Positions 45,037-54,218 of a stretch of DNA of 64,000 nucleotides are shown here, piece after piece (the stretch's first letter is position 1; the number at the start of each line of letters is the position of its first letter). The position numbers and the translations under genes are program-made. Under the pieces are notes generated by a model, which was given only the letters and a program-made list of their open reading frames with translations, was not told where the DNA came from and did no database searches. The stretch comes from Paludibacteraceae bacterium (GTDB lineage: Bacteria; Bacteroidota; Bacteroidia; Bacteroidales; Paludibacteraceae): positions 43,300 to 107,299 of the forward strand of contig CAJOEJ010000004.1 in assembly GCA_905233375.1 (NCBI GenBank), read 5' to 3'.

Positions 45037-46578
45037 ATGAAAAAACGTCTCTTTTTTACGCTCCTATGGGCAACGGTAATGCTTACTCCGTTATCCGCAT
45101 CCACGACACTGGACTCACTGCTCCATGTACTGGAGAACGAGGTCGCTCACTCCGATATATATATCGCGCGCAAGCAGGCGCGTATAGACTCGCTGCGCGC
45201 CCTTCGCCCCATGACGCCGGAGATCCGGCTGGAGATAGCCCGCGAGTACCAGCATTTCCAGAGCGACTCTTCCCGCGTATGGTACTATACACTATACAAT
45301 GCCCCCTCTCCTGTCCGTACGCAGGCATTCATCGGGCTGGTCAAACTGTTGGCGTCCTCGGGGCACTATAACAACGCCCTATCGCTTCTGGACAAAGAAG
45401 GGGCGGAGACCATCCGCAGCGTGGAGGGGTACAAAATGGCGTGGCTCCTCTATCAGGACGTGGCGTCGGATGCGCTGTTACCGTTAATGCAGGAAGAAGC
45501 GCTGGACAAGGCGCAGCAGTACTATGACTCCATGATGGTCGCCTTGCAGCAAGGGGCGGACAGCTCGCCCGAGTACCGCCTGTGGTACGGTCAGTACCGT
45601 GCCTCCGAGCGCAAAGACTGGCAGGAAGCCATCCGCTACAACGAGCAGTTATTAGCCATGGTCACGCCGCAGGACCACCAGTATGCCATTCTTGCCTACG
45701 GTCATGCCATGCTGTACGAGCAGGCGGGTGACTTCACGCAACGCAGCGAATGGCTTGTCCGCTCCGCCATCACCGATGTGCAGCTGGGTATCACCGATAA
45801 CGGATCCAGCTGGATAGTGGCACAGGACTGCTTTGATGCGGGTGACATCAGGCACGCCTACCAGTTCAGCGACTATTCGCTCACCAACGCCACGTTCTTT
45901 AACGCACCGACCCGGTTCATCCAGAACTTCACGCCCGGACACCTTATCGCCAGCAGGCATGAATACGAGCAGAAACAGGCTTCCATCCGGCTGCTCGTTG
46001 CGTTCATCTTCTCCGCGATCGCACTGATAGCCATGATCATTGCCGTCATCTACAGCGTCCGGCAGAACATCCGGCTGCATGCGCTCCATCAGGAAGCCAG
46101 GCAGATGAACGAGCAGTTACTCGCCATCAACCGCCAGCTCAAAGAGGCGAACAAGGTCAAGGAGCAGTATTTATGCCGGTACCTGGAGGTGTATAGCGAC
46201 TATATCCGCCGCCTGACCACGATGGCCCGCAAGGCGGGCGAGAAAGACCCGTCGGCATTCATGGACCGCGAGATGGAGAATTTCTATCGCTCCTTCGACG
46301 ACACCTTCCTCTCGCTGTACGGTTCGTTTGTGCAGGAGTTCAATGCGCAGCTCAAATCCGAAGCGCGTATCACCCCAAAACCCGGCGAGCGGCTGACCAT
46401 CGAGATGCGTATCTTCGCGCTCATCCTGCTCGGTATCACCAGCAGCGCCAAGATAGCCGAACTGCTCTGCTACAGCCCGAACACCATCAGCAACTACCGC
46501 GTCAAGATCAAGAACAGCGCAATAGGCGACCGGGATACGTTTGAGCAACGTATCCAGCAGATCGGCACTATCAGCTGA
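45037..46578 (+). CDS. DUF6377 membrane-anchored transcriptional regulator
   Basis: The 513-aa protein has a signal-like N-terminus (MKKRLFFTLLWATVMLTPLS), a periplasmic helical/TPR-like region (about 25-315), one membrane segment (319-341), a coiled coil and a C-terminal region with a LuxR-like helix-turn-helix near 460-500 (SSAKIAELLCYSPNTISNYR). This is the layout of DUF6377 proteins of Bacteroidales. The ATG at 45037 is used because the upstream TTG would overlap the -7 box. It is one of only two convincing plus-strand genes here and diverges from the AKR operon, so it is the obvious candidate regulator of that operon. Confidence 0.85.
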   Translation: MKKRLFFTLLWATVMLTPLSASTTLDSLLHVLENEVAHSDIYIARKQARIDSLRALRPMTPEIRLEIAREYQHFQSDSSRVWYYTLYNAPSPVRTQAFIGLVKLLASSGHYNNALSLLDKEGAETIRSVEGYKMAWLLYQDVASDALLPLMQEEALDKAQQYYDSMMVALQQGADSSPEYRLWYGQYRASERKDWQEAIRYNEQLLAMVTPQDHQYAILAYGHAMLYEQAGDFTQRSEWLVRSAITDVQLGITDNGSSWIVAQDCFDAGDIRHAYQFSDYSLTNATFFNAPTRFIQNFTPGHLIASRHEYEQKQASIRLLVAFIFSAIALIAMIIAVIYSVRQNIRLHALHQEARQMNEQLLAINRQLKEANKVKEQYLCRYLEVYSDYIRRLTTMARKAGEKDPSAFMDREMENFYRSFDDTFLSLYGSFVQEFNAQLKSEARITPKPGERLTIEMRIFALILLGITSSAKIAELLCYSPNTISNYRVKIKNSAIGDRDTFEQRIQQIGTIS

Positions 46579-46586
46579 TGAATAAA

Positions 46587-48407
46587 TTACATCCGCTCGG
46601 GCATCTCGATGCCGAGAAGTGCGAATGCGGAACGCAGCACCTTGGCTACGTTGGAGGCGAGCAACAGACGCAACGCACGCTTGTGCGCATCCGGCTCGTT
46701 GAGAATACTCAGGTCGTGATAGAACGAGTTGAAATCGCACGCCAGGGCATACGCATAGTTGCATATGACAGCCGGCGAGAACTCTTCCCCCGCCGTGCGA
46801 ACCGCCGCAGGATACTCCGTCAGGCGCTGGATGAGGGCGAGCTCTTTCGGATCAAGACCCCGGGTCTCTAAGATCTCCCCGTCTTTCTCCTCTCTCTCTC
46901 CCGCTTTTCTCAGTACGCTTCGGATACGGGCGTAGGTATATTGGATGAAGGGTCCAGTATTCCCGTTGAAATCGATGGATTCTGCAGGATTGAAGAGCAT
47001 GTTCTTGCGCGGATCGACCTTCAGCATAAAGTACTTGAGCGCACCCAGTCCCACCTTGCGGGCGATCTCGTTCGCCTCGTCTTCGGTAATGCCCTGCAGC
47101 GTGTTTACTTTGTCTTTGGAGATCTCTTTGGCGTCCTCCACCATCTTGTCCATCAGGTCGTCGGCATCGACCACCGTTCCCTCGCGGCTCTTCATTTTGC
47201 CGTTCGGCAGTTCGACCATGCCGTAGGAGAAATGCACCAGTTCCTTGCCAAAGGGGAATCCGAGACGGTCGAGCAGGATAGAGAGCACCTTGAAATGGTA
47301 CTCCTGCTCATTACCCACCACATAGACCATCTTGTCAATGGGGAAGTCCCGGAAACGCAACTTCGCTGTACCGATATCCTGGGTCATATAAACGGACGTG
47401 CCGTCGGAACGGAGCAGCAGTTTTTCATCCAGACCGTCCCTAGTCAGATCCGCCCAAACGGAACCGTCTTCGCGACGGTAGAACTGCCCGCTTGCCAGAC
47501 CTTTCTCCACCTCGGATTTGCCTTCGAGATAGGTGTTCGATTCGTAGTAGATCTTATCGAACGACACGCCGAGACGCCGGTAGGTCTCGTCAAAACCGGC
47601 ATACACCCAACTGTTCATCTTCTCCCACAAGGCACGCACCTCGGGGTCGCCGGCTTCCCATTTGCGGAGCATCTCCTGCGCCTCCTGCATCAAAGGAGCC
47701 TCGCGTTTGGCGGTCTCCTCGTCCATTCCCTGCGCCGTCAGTTCGGTTATCTGCGCTTTGTATTCCTTGTCGAAACGGACATAGTAGTCTCCGATGAGGT
47801 GGTCGCCTTTCTTGCCGCTTGTCTCCGGCGTCTCGCCGTTGCCGAACTTGAGCCACGCCAGCATGGATTTGCAGATATGTATGCCGCGGTCGTTGACGAT
47901 ATTGGTCTTGACCACCTTCCATCCGTTCGCCTCCTGGATCTGCGCAATCGAATAACCGAGCAGGTTGTTACGCACATGCCCGAGGTGCAAGGGCTTGTTG
48001 GTGTTCGGGGAGCTGTACTCGACCATCATAAGGGGCTGCGCCCCTATTGGTGATTGGTGATGGGTGATTGGTGATTGAAAGCGGCCGTAGTTGTCATCGG
48101 CATCAATGGCTTCCAGCTGTTTTACCCAGAAAGCGTCATCGATGACCAGGTTCAGGAATCCCTGCACGGCGTTGAAGCGGGCTATCAGCCCTTCGCCATT
48201 GCCCAATAACCAATTACCTATTTCGTCTCCGACGACCTGCGGCGCTTTGCGGGCGGTCTTGACAAAGGGGAACACCACTAACGTGATATTGCCCTCAAAC
48301 TCCGGACGGGTCTTCTGCAACTGGATCTGGCTGTCTTCGGCATCCACGTTATACAACGCCTTCACTGCCGCTTTCGCTAATGTCGTTATTTGTTGTTCGA
48401 GTGTCAT
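46587..48407 (-). CDS. argS: Arginyl-tRNA synthetase
   Basis: The 606-aa class I synthetase has the HIGH-like HLGH (141-144) within SSPNTNKPLHLGHVRNN, a KMSKS-equivalent KMKSREG (404-410) and the C-terminal DALR domain ending LLGIEMPERM. It charges tRNA-Arg in the cytoplasm. Between residues ~110 and 126 it carries an insertion (SPITHHQSPIGAQP) encoded by a 7-bp tandem repeat and a GGGGC/GCCCC hairpin, just before the catalytic domain. The gene is the last of an operon with the MBL hydrolase and glycosyltransferase (gaps 20 and 37 bp). Confidence 0.95.
   Translation of the reverse strand: MTLEQQITTLAKAAVKALYNVDAEDSQIQLQKTRPEFEGNITLVVFPFVKTARKAPQVVGDEIGNWLLGNGEGLIARFNAVQGFLNLVIDDAFWVKQLEAIDADDNYGRFQSPITHHQSPIGAQPLMMVEYSSPNTNKPLHLGHVRNNLLGYSIAQIQEANGWKVVKTNIVNDRGIHICKSMLAWLKFGNGETPETSGKKGDHLIGDYYVRFDKEYKAQITELTAQGMDEETAKREAPLMQEAQEMLRKWEAGDPEVRALWEKMNSWVYAGFDETYRRLGVSFDKIYYESNTYLEGKSEVEKGLASGQFYRREDGSVWADLTRDGLDEKLLLRSDGTSVYMTQDIGTAKLRFRDFPIDKMVYVVGNEQEYHFKVLSILLDRLGFPFGKELVHFSYGMVELPNGKMKSREGTVVDADDLMDKMVEDAKEISKDKVNTLQGITEDEANEIARKVGLGALKYFMLKVDPRKNMLFNPAESIDFNGNTGPFIQYTYARIRSVLRKAGEREEKDGEILETRGLDPKELALIQRLTEYPAAVRTAGEEFSPAVICNYAYALACDFNSFYHDLSILNEPDAHKRALRLLLASNVAKVLRSAFALLGIEMPERM
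48031..48077 (-). repeat. 7-bp tandem repeat and hairpin inside argS
   Basis: ATTGGTG-type units at 48046, 48053, 48060 and 48067 plus a partial unit, next to GGGGC-TGC-GCCCC (48032-48044). The whole block is in frame within argS. Confidence 0.85.
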
Positions 48408-48444
48408 ACTTTTTTCGAGATATCGATTTATCGATTTATCGAGA

Positions 48445-49179
48445 TTACAACTTGGGATATTTTCTGAACCACGAAGAGATCTTCAGGCGGATCACGCCCA
48501 ACAAGGCTTCGCTGAAAATACCTCCGCTCATCTTGCTGGTGCCCAATACACGGTTGACAAAGATGATCGGCACTTCGATGATTTTCGCGCCGCATTTATA
48601 GGCAGTGAACTTCATCTCGATCTGGAACGCATAGCCTTTGAAACGGATCTTGTCCAGTTCGATGGTCTCGAGCAGGTGGCGCTTGTAGCACACGAATCCG
48701 GCAGTAGTGTCGCGGATAGCCACGCCCAACACCGTACGCACGTATTTGGAGGCGAAATAGGACATCAGCACCCGTCCCATAGGCCAGTTGACCACGTTCA
48801 CACCGGTTATATAGCGGCTTCCGATGGCGAGATCACCGCCCTGGTTGGCACACGCGTCATAGAGTTTGAGCAGATCCTGCGGATTGTGACTGAAATCCGC
48901 ATCCATCTCAAAGATATACTCCGCCTGATGCTCCAGCGCCCATTGGAATCCGGCAATATACGCCGTTCCGAGCCCTAACTTGCCGGCACGCTCCACCAGA
49001 TGCAGCCGTCCCTTGAACGCACCCGCCATCAGGTTCTTCACGATCGCAGCGGTCCCGTCGGGCGAACCGTCATCGATGATGAGCACTTCAAACTCCGGCT
49101 TCAACCCCATTACGGCGGTTATAATCGCCTCGATGTTCTCCTTCTCGTTGTAAGTAGGAATAATGACTAATCGTTCCAT
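48445..49179 (-). CDS. Polyprenol/dolichol-phosphate mannosyltransferase-like GT2
   Basis: The 244-aa protein is a GT2-family transferase with the N-terminal VIIPTYNEKENI, the DDGSPDGT motif (36-42), a metal-binding D-x-D (D93, D95 in EMDADFSH) and the FKGYAFQIEMKF ... EVPIIFVNR block characteristic of polyprenol monophosphomannose synthases. It lacks C-terminal membrane helices, as in the soluble type. It probably makes a polyprenol-linked sugar for protein or envelope glycosylation. It is co-transcribed with the MBL hydrolase and argS. The 37-bp gap to argS contains ATCGAT palindromes. Confidence 0.9.
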   Translation of the reverse strand: MERLVIIPTYNEKENIEAIITAVMGLKPEFEVLIIDDGSPDGTAAIVKNLMAGAFKGRLHLVERAGKLGLGTAYIAGFQWALEHQAEYIFEMDADFSHNPQDLLKLYDACANQGGDLAIGSRYITGVNVVNWPMGRVLMSYFASKYVRTVLGVAIRDTTAGFVCYKRHLLETIELDKIRFKGYAFQIEMKFTAYKCGAKIIEVPIIFVNRVLGTSKMSGGIFSEALLGVIRLKISSWFRKYPKL

Positions 49180-49199
49180 ATGTATCCTTCCCTTCCGGG

Positions 49200-50039
49200 T
49201 TACTGATTTTCCGTTTCGATGATTTTGTCGTTGAGTTCATAGGTCGGGCTGGGCGAGGTGCGCTCGAGCGCTTTGAGGAAGATATCCTGCCCGGGGATGA
49301 TCTCGATCTCCGCCAGATGGGAAGCGACGGTGTCGAACGCCACCTGCGGGTCGTTGTTCTCCAGCGACAAGTGGCACAGCCATACATTCCTCAGATCCGG
49401 ATGCCAGTTACGTCGGAGCAGTTTGCCGCACACGTCATTGCTCTGATGCCCGCGCGGACTGAGGATACGCTCCTTCAGGTACGTGGGGTACGGACCGTTG
49501 AGCAGCATATGCTCGTCGTGGTTGGCCTCGATCACCAGATGGTTCGCCGTGCGGATATACTCCTCCATCTCGTCGTTGACACTACCGCAGTCGGTCATCA
49601 GCACGAAGCGCTGACCGAAGCAGTCGATGCAATAGCCCAGGCAGTCCGTCGAGTCGTGCTCGATGCCGAACGTATTGATCGTCATGTCAAACAACTGCCA
49701 CTCTTCCCCTTTGTTGAAATACCGGCGGCTCGTACGGAGTTTCTCGCGCACGCCGTAGTTGCGGTCAATACCCTCATGAATCTCCGCCGTGGTATATATA
49801 GGCAGCTTGACACGCTCGCCCAGAGTACCGACGGCACGGATATGATCGGCGTGGTCATGCGTCACCAGAACCCCCATGATATTGGTGAAATCAAGCCCCA
49901 TTTCGCGCAGATATTTCTGAATGGAACGCGCCGAAATGCCCGCATCAATGAGTATTCCCCGTTGACGCGTTCCTAAATAGTAACAATTGCCGCTACTGCC
50001 GCTGGCAAAGCACCGGAATATAAGCCCGCTTTCTTCCAT
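49200..50039 (-). CDS. MBL-fold hydrolase (YycJ/WalJ-like)
   Basis: The 279-aa protein has the metallo-beta-lactamase motif H-x-D-H-A-D-H at 61-66 (THDHADH), an N-terminal FRCFASGSSGNCYYLG strand typical of the YycJ/WalJ group, and later metal ligands in EHDSTDCLGY, MTDCG and EANHD. Proteins of this group are nucleases implicated in DNA repair or cell-wall-linked phenotypes. The substrate here is unknown. It heads the operon with GT2 and argS and has a clear promoter at 50056-50086. Confidence 0.88.
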   Translation of the reverse strand: MEESGLIFRCFASGSSGNCYYLGTRQRGILIDAGISARSIQKYLREMGLDFTNIMGVLVTHDHADHIRAVGTLGERVKLPIYTTAEIHEGIDRNYGVREKLRTSRRYFNKGEEWQLFDMTINTFGIEHDSTDCLGYCIDCFGQRFVLMTDCGSVNDEMEEYIRTANHLVIEANHDEHMLLNGPYPTYLKERILSPRGHQSNDVCGKLLRRNWHPDLRNVWLCHLSLENNDPQVAFDTVASHLAEIEIIPGQDIFLKALERTSPSPTYELNDKIIETENQ

Positions 50040-50055
50040 TTTACAAAATCGGGCG

Positions 50056-50086
50056 CAAAGGTACTAAAAATATTTGATATATGCAA
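50056..50086 (-). promoter_or_regulatory. Promoter of the MBL/GT2/argS operon
   Basis: TTG (50084-50086), 20 bp, TACCTTTG (50056-50063) on the minus strand. Confidence 0.75.
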
Positions 50087-50096
50087 GTAGAAACGC

Positions 50097-50124
50097 AAAA
50101 AAGCGCCGAAAATGGCGCTTTTTT
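50097..50124 (-). terminator. Terminator of metG
   Basis: An 11-bp stem AAAAAAGCGCC/GGCGCTTTTTT with a 6-nt loop lies 17 bp past the metG stop and immediately before the next promoter. Confidence 0.85.
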
Positions 50125-50141
50125 GCTTTGCAAAGGGCTTT

Positions 50142-52241
50142 TTATCCCACTTGGCAGCCGTTCTTGACGGGTGCGGAAACGGTGGTGACCACCAGTTTGC
50201 CGTCCGCATCGACCGCCGACAGGATCATGCCTTGCGACTCGATACCCATCATCTTGCGGGGCGGGAAGTTGGCGATGAACAGCACCTGTTTGCCTACGAG
50301 CACCGACGGATCGGGATAACTCTGCGCAATACCGCTGAGGATCGTTCTGCCACCCATGCCGTCATCAATACGGAACTGCAGCAAACGGTCTGATTTCTTC
50401 ACGTTCGTACACTCCAAAACAGTACCCACGCGGATGTCATTTTTCTCGAATTCATCGAAACTATTCGGCTCTTTGACGGGTTCGGGACGCCAGTTGCGCA
50501 ATGCCTCTTCCTGAGCCGCTTTTTCGTTCTCCGCTTTGATGCGCGCCAGCTTGTCCAGCTGTGCCTGGATAGCGGCATCTTCAATCTTCTCGAACAGCAG
50601 ACTCACCTCGCCTAACGCGTCACCCGCTTTCAGCAAGTCAATATTGCCCAGATTGTTCCAATCAAAGAGCCTACCTCCGTCTCCTCCCTGAAGGGAAGAG
50701 GGACAGAGCATAGCGCGTAATTTCTCCGATGAGAACGGCAGGAAAGGCTCGAACGCTATCGCGAGGTTGGCGGCGATCTGGAGCGCCAGATGGAGCACCG
50801 TTGCCGTACGTTCCATATCGGTCTTTGCCAGCTTCCACGGCTCCGTATCAGCGAGGTACTTGTTACCGATACGGGCAAGGTTCATCGCCTCTTTCTGCGC
50901 ATCGCGGAAACGGAACGCATTGATCAGCTCCTCCATGGTCGCTTTCACGTTCTTGAAATCCTCGATGGTCGCTTTGTCATAGTCGGTGAGTTCGCCGCAG
51001 GACGGCACTTTGCCTTCGAAATACTTGTTGGTCAGCACCAGCGCACGGTTCACGAAGTTGCCGTAGATGGCAACGAGCTCGTTGTTGTTACGCGCCTGAA
51101 AATCCGCCCAGGTGAAGTCGTTGTCCTTGGTCTCGGGCGCATTGGCAGTCAGCACGTACCGCAGCACGTCCTGCTTGCCCGGAAAATCCTCCAGGTACTC
51201 GTTCAACCATACCGCCCAGTTGCGGGAGGTGGATATCTTGTCGCCCTCCAGGTTGAGGAACTCGTTGCTCGGTACGTTATCCGGCAGGTTATAGCCCTGC
51301 GCTTTCAGCATGGCGGGGAAGACGATACAGTGGAAAACGATGTTGTCTTTCCCGATGAAATGGATCATTCTTGTATCTTCCTGCTTCCACCATTTCTCCC
51401 AGTTACCGTATTTCTGCGGTTGGTCCGCGCACAGTTCCTGCGTGTTGGATATATAGCCTATCGGCGCGTCGAACCATACGTACAGCACCTTTCCCTCTGC
51501 TCCTTCTACGGGCACGGGGATCCCCCAGTCGAGGTCACGCGTCACGGCGCGGGGACGCAGCCCGCCGTCCAGCCAGCTCTTGCACTGACCGTACACGTTC
51601 GGACGCCATTCCTTGTGTTGGTTCAGGATCCAGTCCTCCAGCCATGCCTGGTATTGGTCGAGCGGCAGGTACCAATGCTTGGTCGCTTTCTTCGCCAGGG
51701 CGTTACCGGTCTCCGCATTGTACGGATTGATCAGCTCGTCCGGCGAGAGCGTAGCACCGCATTTCTCGCACTGGTCGCCATAGGCGCCGAGCGAGTGGCA
51801 GCGCGGACACTCACCCCGGATATTACGGTCGGTAAGGAAATGACCTGTCTCGGGGTCATAGAACTGCTCCGAGGTCTCTTCCACAAACTGCCCCGCCTCG
51901 TACATCGCGCGGAAATAGTCCGCGGCGAACCGGTGGTGGATAGCCGATGTCGTACGAGAGTAGATGTCAAACGAAATACCGAACTCCGCGAACGAACGCT
52001 TGATGAGCTCGTGATACCGGTCCACCACCTGCTGCGTGGTGATCCCCTCTTTGCGGGCGCGGATGGTAACGGGCACGCCGTGCTCGTCGCTTCCGCACAC
52101 ATACATTACTTCCTGCCCCTTCAGACGCAGGTAACGGGCGTAAATGTCCGCCGGAACGTACACTCCCGCGAGGTGACCGATATGGACCGGACCGTTCGCA
52201 TAAGGGAGTGCCGCAGTGATTAAAGTGCGATTAAATGCCAT
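50142..52241 (-). CDS. metG: Methionyl-tRNA synthetase
   Basis: The 699-aa protein starts [20 protein letters not shown] and has HIGH at 20-23, a zinc knuckle (CPRCHS...CEKCG), the KISTSR signature and a C-terminal tRNA-binding (EMAP/Trbp111-like) domain ([14 protein letters not shown]). The longer upstream frame (to 52391) is rejected because it runs through the promoter at 52378-52409. Near residues 513-525 a short insertion ([10 protein letters not shown]), coded by the imperfect palindrome at 50671-50703, interrupts the linker after the anticodon-binding domain. A terminator follows. Confidence 0.95.
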   Translation of the reverse strand: MAFNRTLITAALPYANGPVHIGHLAGVYVPADIYARYLRLKGQEVMYVCGSDEHGVPVTIRARKEGITTQQVVDRYHELIKRSFAEFGISFDIYSRTTSAIHHRFAADYFRAMYEAGQFVEETSEQFYDPETGHFLTDRNIRGECPRCHSLGAYGDQCEKCGATLSPDELINPYNAETGNALAKKATKHWYLPLDQYQAWLEDWILNQHKEWRPNVYGQCKSWLDGGLRPRAVTRDLDWGIPVPVEGAEGKVLYVWFDAPIGYISNTQELCADQPQKYGNWEKWWKQEDTRMIHFIGKDNIVFHCIVFPAMLKAQGYNLPDNVPSNEFLNLEGDKISTSRNWAVWLNEYLEDFPGKQDVLRYVLTANAPETKDNDFTWADFQARNNNELVAIYGNFVNRALVLTNKYFEGKVPSCGELTDYDKATIEDFKNVKATMEELINAFRFRDAQKEAMNLARIGNKYLADTEPWKLAKTDMERTATVLHLALQIAANLAIAFEPFLPFSSEKLRAMLCPSSLQGGDGGRLFDWNNLGNIDLLKAGDALGEVSLLFEKIEDAAIQAQLDKLARIKAENEKAAQEEALRNWRPEPVKEPNSFDEFEKNDIRVGTVLECTNVKKSDRLLQFRIDDGMGGRTILSGIAQSYPDPSVLVGKQVLFIANFPPRKMMGIESQGMILSAVDADGKLVVTTVSAPVKNGCQVG
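50671..50703 (-). repeat. Imperfect palindrome inside metG
   Basis: A purine/pyrimidine-rich block with CCCTTCAGGG at its centre encodes [10 protein letters not shown] in frame. It resembles a repeat captured inside a coding region. Confidence 0.6.
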
Positions 52242-52287
52242 ATTTTGTGTATTTTTTATACAAAAACAATATTTTTTGTTAAAAATC

Positions 52288-52318
52288 TTGCATATATCAA
52301 ATATTTTTGCTACTTTTG
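52288..52318 (+). promoter_or_regulatory. Promoter of the outer-membrane protein gene
   Basis: TTG (52288-52290), 20 bp, TACTTTTG (52311-52318) on the plus strand. Confidence 0.75.
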
Positions 52319-52377
52319 CACCCGCAAAAGATTTGTGCTCTCCGCCATTCGCCATCGTGCTGTCACGAAATCGGGTG

Positions 52378-52409
52378 CAAAGGTACAACAAAAAAATGAA
52401 AAATACAAA
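52378..52409 (-). promoter_or_regulatory. Promoter of metG
   Basis: TTTG (52406-52409), 20 bp, TACCTTTG (52378-52385) on the minus strand. Its -33 box lies inside the first codons of the divergent gene. Confidence 0.7.
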
Positions 52410-53466
52410 TAATTCGGTGAAAAAACATCAAACATATTGGGTTTTGCTCCTTGCAGTGCTGTTTAGCGGCACATTGAGCGCGAAAGTAAACAGTTATCTG
52501 GGAGCCTATGTGGATGCGGGCGAGTGGTCGATGCTTCCGTCGGAGAGCAAGTTCGGTCCGAGTTTCGGAGCTGCCGGAGGGGTCGGATTCCTCTTTGAGA
52601 TGCAGGCGGGCAGAACCTACAGCCCCACCCGTTTCCTGCTTGACATCGGTATCGGTGCGCAGGGAGGATGGAGCGGGTTCAAGCAGAAAACCGACCTGGA
52701 TCCCATCCTGCTGACCAACCAGAAGGGTCTGAGCGGCGACCCGTTCACCTACGTCTATGATATCAAGAACCGGCAGGACCAATATACGAACGTAGCGATG
52801 CAGATCCCCCTGATGATTGGTGTACAGCACCGCAAGTTCTACATGCTGGCGGGTGTCAAGGTGGATGCCAACCTCTTCACCCGCTCCCATTCGTCGGCAT
52901 TGCTGACCACTTACGGTCTATACAACGAGTTCGATGAATTCCGCAACATGCCCGAGTACCAGTTCTTCACCGACCGTCCCATCGACAGTTCGGTCAAAAC
53001 CAAGTTACAGCTGAACCTGAACGCCAGCCTCGAGATAGGCGGCAGGCTGGGATATATCACGGACGCTGTGGGGTATGATGTACCGAAACGCAAGATCGAG
53101 ATGCGTCTGGGTGCGTTTGCCGACTACGGACTGACGGACTTGCACTATTCGATGGACAAGGTTGCCTTGGGCGCCGTCAATCCGGCGGACAAGAACGGCG
53201 ACCCTATGCCGCTGGACAAGTTGCAGTATAACAACGGAATTACGCTCCCGGTCTATAAAACGACTTCCATGGTGGATTATATCGTGATGAACGACATCAT
53301 GTCCACGTCCGGTTTCGCCAAGACGGTGAAGAACCTGGTGGTGGGTTTGAAATTTACGGTTCTGTTCCAGATGCCGGAGAAAGGTCAGTGCGTCATCTGC
53401 CAAGACGCTTACCGTTCATCATCCTTCCGCCCGGGTCGCGGACGAGGAGTGAAGTACGAGGAATAA
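52396..53466 (+). CDS. Predicted outer-membrane beta-barrel protein
   Basis: The 356-aa protein has a signal peptide ([16 protein letters not shown]) and then alternating amphipathic strands ([56 protein letters not shown]), with a final strand ([14 protein letters not shown]) before a 27-residue Arg/Ser-rich tail with two cysteines. It resembles PorT- or OmpA-barrel-like proteins of Bacteroidota, but I cannot name a family. The ATG at 52396 is chosen because the upstream frame crosses the promoter. Its last 48 bp overlap the convergent cdaA gene. Confidence 0.75.
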   Translation: MKNTNNSVKKHQTYWVLLLAVLFSGTLSAKVNSYLGAYVDAGEWSMLPSESKFGPSFGAAGGVGFLFEMQAGRTYSPTRFLLDIGIGAQGGWSGFKQKTDLDPILLTNQKGLSGDPFTYVYDIKNRQDQYTNVAMQIPLMIGVQHRKFYMLAGVKVDANLFTRSHSSALLTTYGLYNEFDEFRNMPEYQFFTDRPIDSSVKTKLQLNLNASLEIGGRLGYITDAVGYDVPKRKIEMRLGAFADYGLTDLHYSMDKVALGAVNPADKNGDPMPLDKLQYNNGITLPVYKTTSMVDYIVMNDIMSTSGFAKTVKNLVVGLKFTVLFQMPEKGQCVICQDAYRSSSFRPGRGRGVKYEE

Positions 53467-54204
53467 GTCATCCACCTCCACCTCTTTTATCGTTCCCTCT
53501 TTTGCTACGGATATCTGTCCTGTTTCTTCGGATACGACGATGCAGGTAGCATCCGATTTCTCCGCCAGTCCGAGTGCTGCGCGGTGCCGCAAGCCGTACC
53601 GCTGCGGAATCGTCTGGTCCTTGCTCACCGGCAGGATGCAGGCGGCTGCGACCAACCGGCCGTCACGTACCACCAACCCGCCGTCATGAAGCGGCGTGTT
53701 CTTGAAGAATATATTCTCTATCAACCGGGCGGACACCTGTGCGTCGAGCCTTTCGCCCGTATCCGTTATCTCCTTGAGGCTGGCGGTGCCGCTGATGACG
53801 ATGAGCGCACCGGTCTTGGTGGAAGCCATGTGGCGGCATGCCTGCGTGATCTCCAGCACCTGCTGACGCGAAGCGGTCTCCTCCTCGGAGTCGCGCGTGC
53901 GGAACAGGGACCACGACGAGAAACGCGAACCGATACGGTTGAAGAACATACGTATCTCTTCCTGGAAAATAACGATCAGCGCGATAGCGCCGACGGAGAT
54001 GATCCTGTCAAAAAGCGCACCGGTCAGCTCGAGCTGGAACACGAACGACACCAGGAACCACACGATGACGAACGCCAAAATCCCCCAGAAGAGGTTCGAA
54101 GCACCCGTCCGGCGCAACAGACGGTAGGTCTCGTACATGATCGCTGCCACCAGCAGGATATCTATTACATCCTTGAATCCCAAGGAAAAAGCCATGAATT
54201 GCAT
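53419..54204 (-). CDS. cdaA: Diadenylate cyclase
   Basis: The 261-aa protein has three N-terminal membrane segments within residues 10-80, followed by a DAC domain with LHDGG (172-176) and RHRAA (206-210), the residues that bind ATP and metal. It makes c-di-AMP at the inner membrane from two ATP. The order cdaA then folP in reverse (folP starts 14 bp upstream of cdaA in transcription) matches the folP-cdaA arrangement common in Bacteroidota. The stop overlaps the convergent outer-membrane protein gene. Confidence 0.93.
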   Translation of the reverse strand: MQFMAFSLGFKDVIDILLVAAIMYETYRLLRRTGASNLFWGILAFVIVWFLVSFVFQLELTGALFDRIISVGAIALIVIFQEEIRMFFNRIGSRFSSWSLFRTRDSEEETASRQQVLEITQACRHMASTKTGALIVISGTASLKEITDTGERLDAQVSARLIENIFFKNTPLHDGGLVVRDGRLVAAACILPVSKDQTIPQRYGLRHRAALGLAEKSDATCIVVSEETGQISVAKEGTIKEVEVDDLFLVLHSSSATRAEG

Positions 54205-54218
54205 AAAGCTGTTTACGT

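Noticed and set aside
45652..46089. Minus-strand frames opposite the DUF6377 gene and opposite argS, metG and cdaA
   Set aside because: They are shadows of real genes with well-defined motifs; none has a promoter or family signature.
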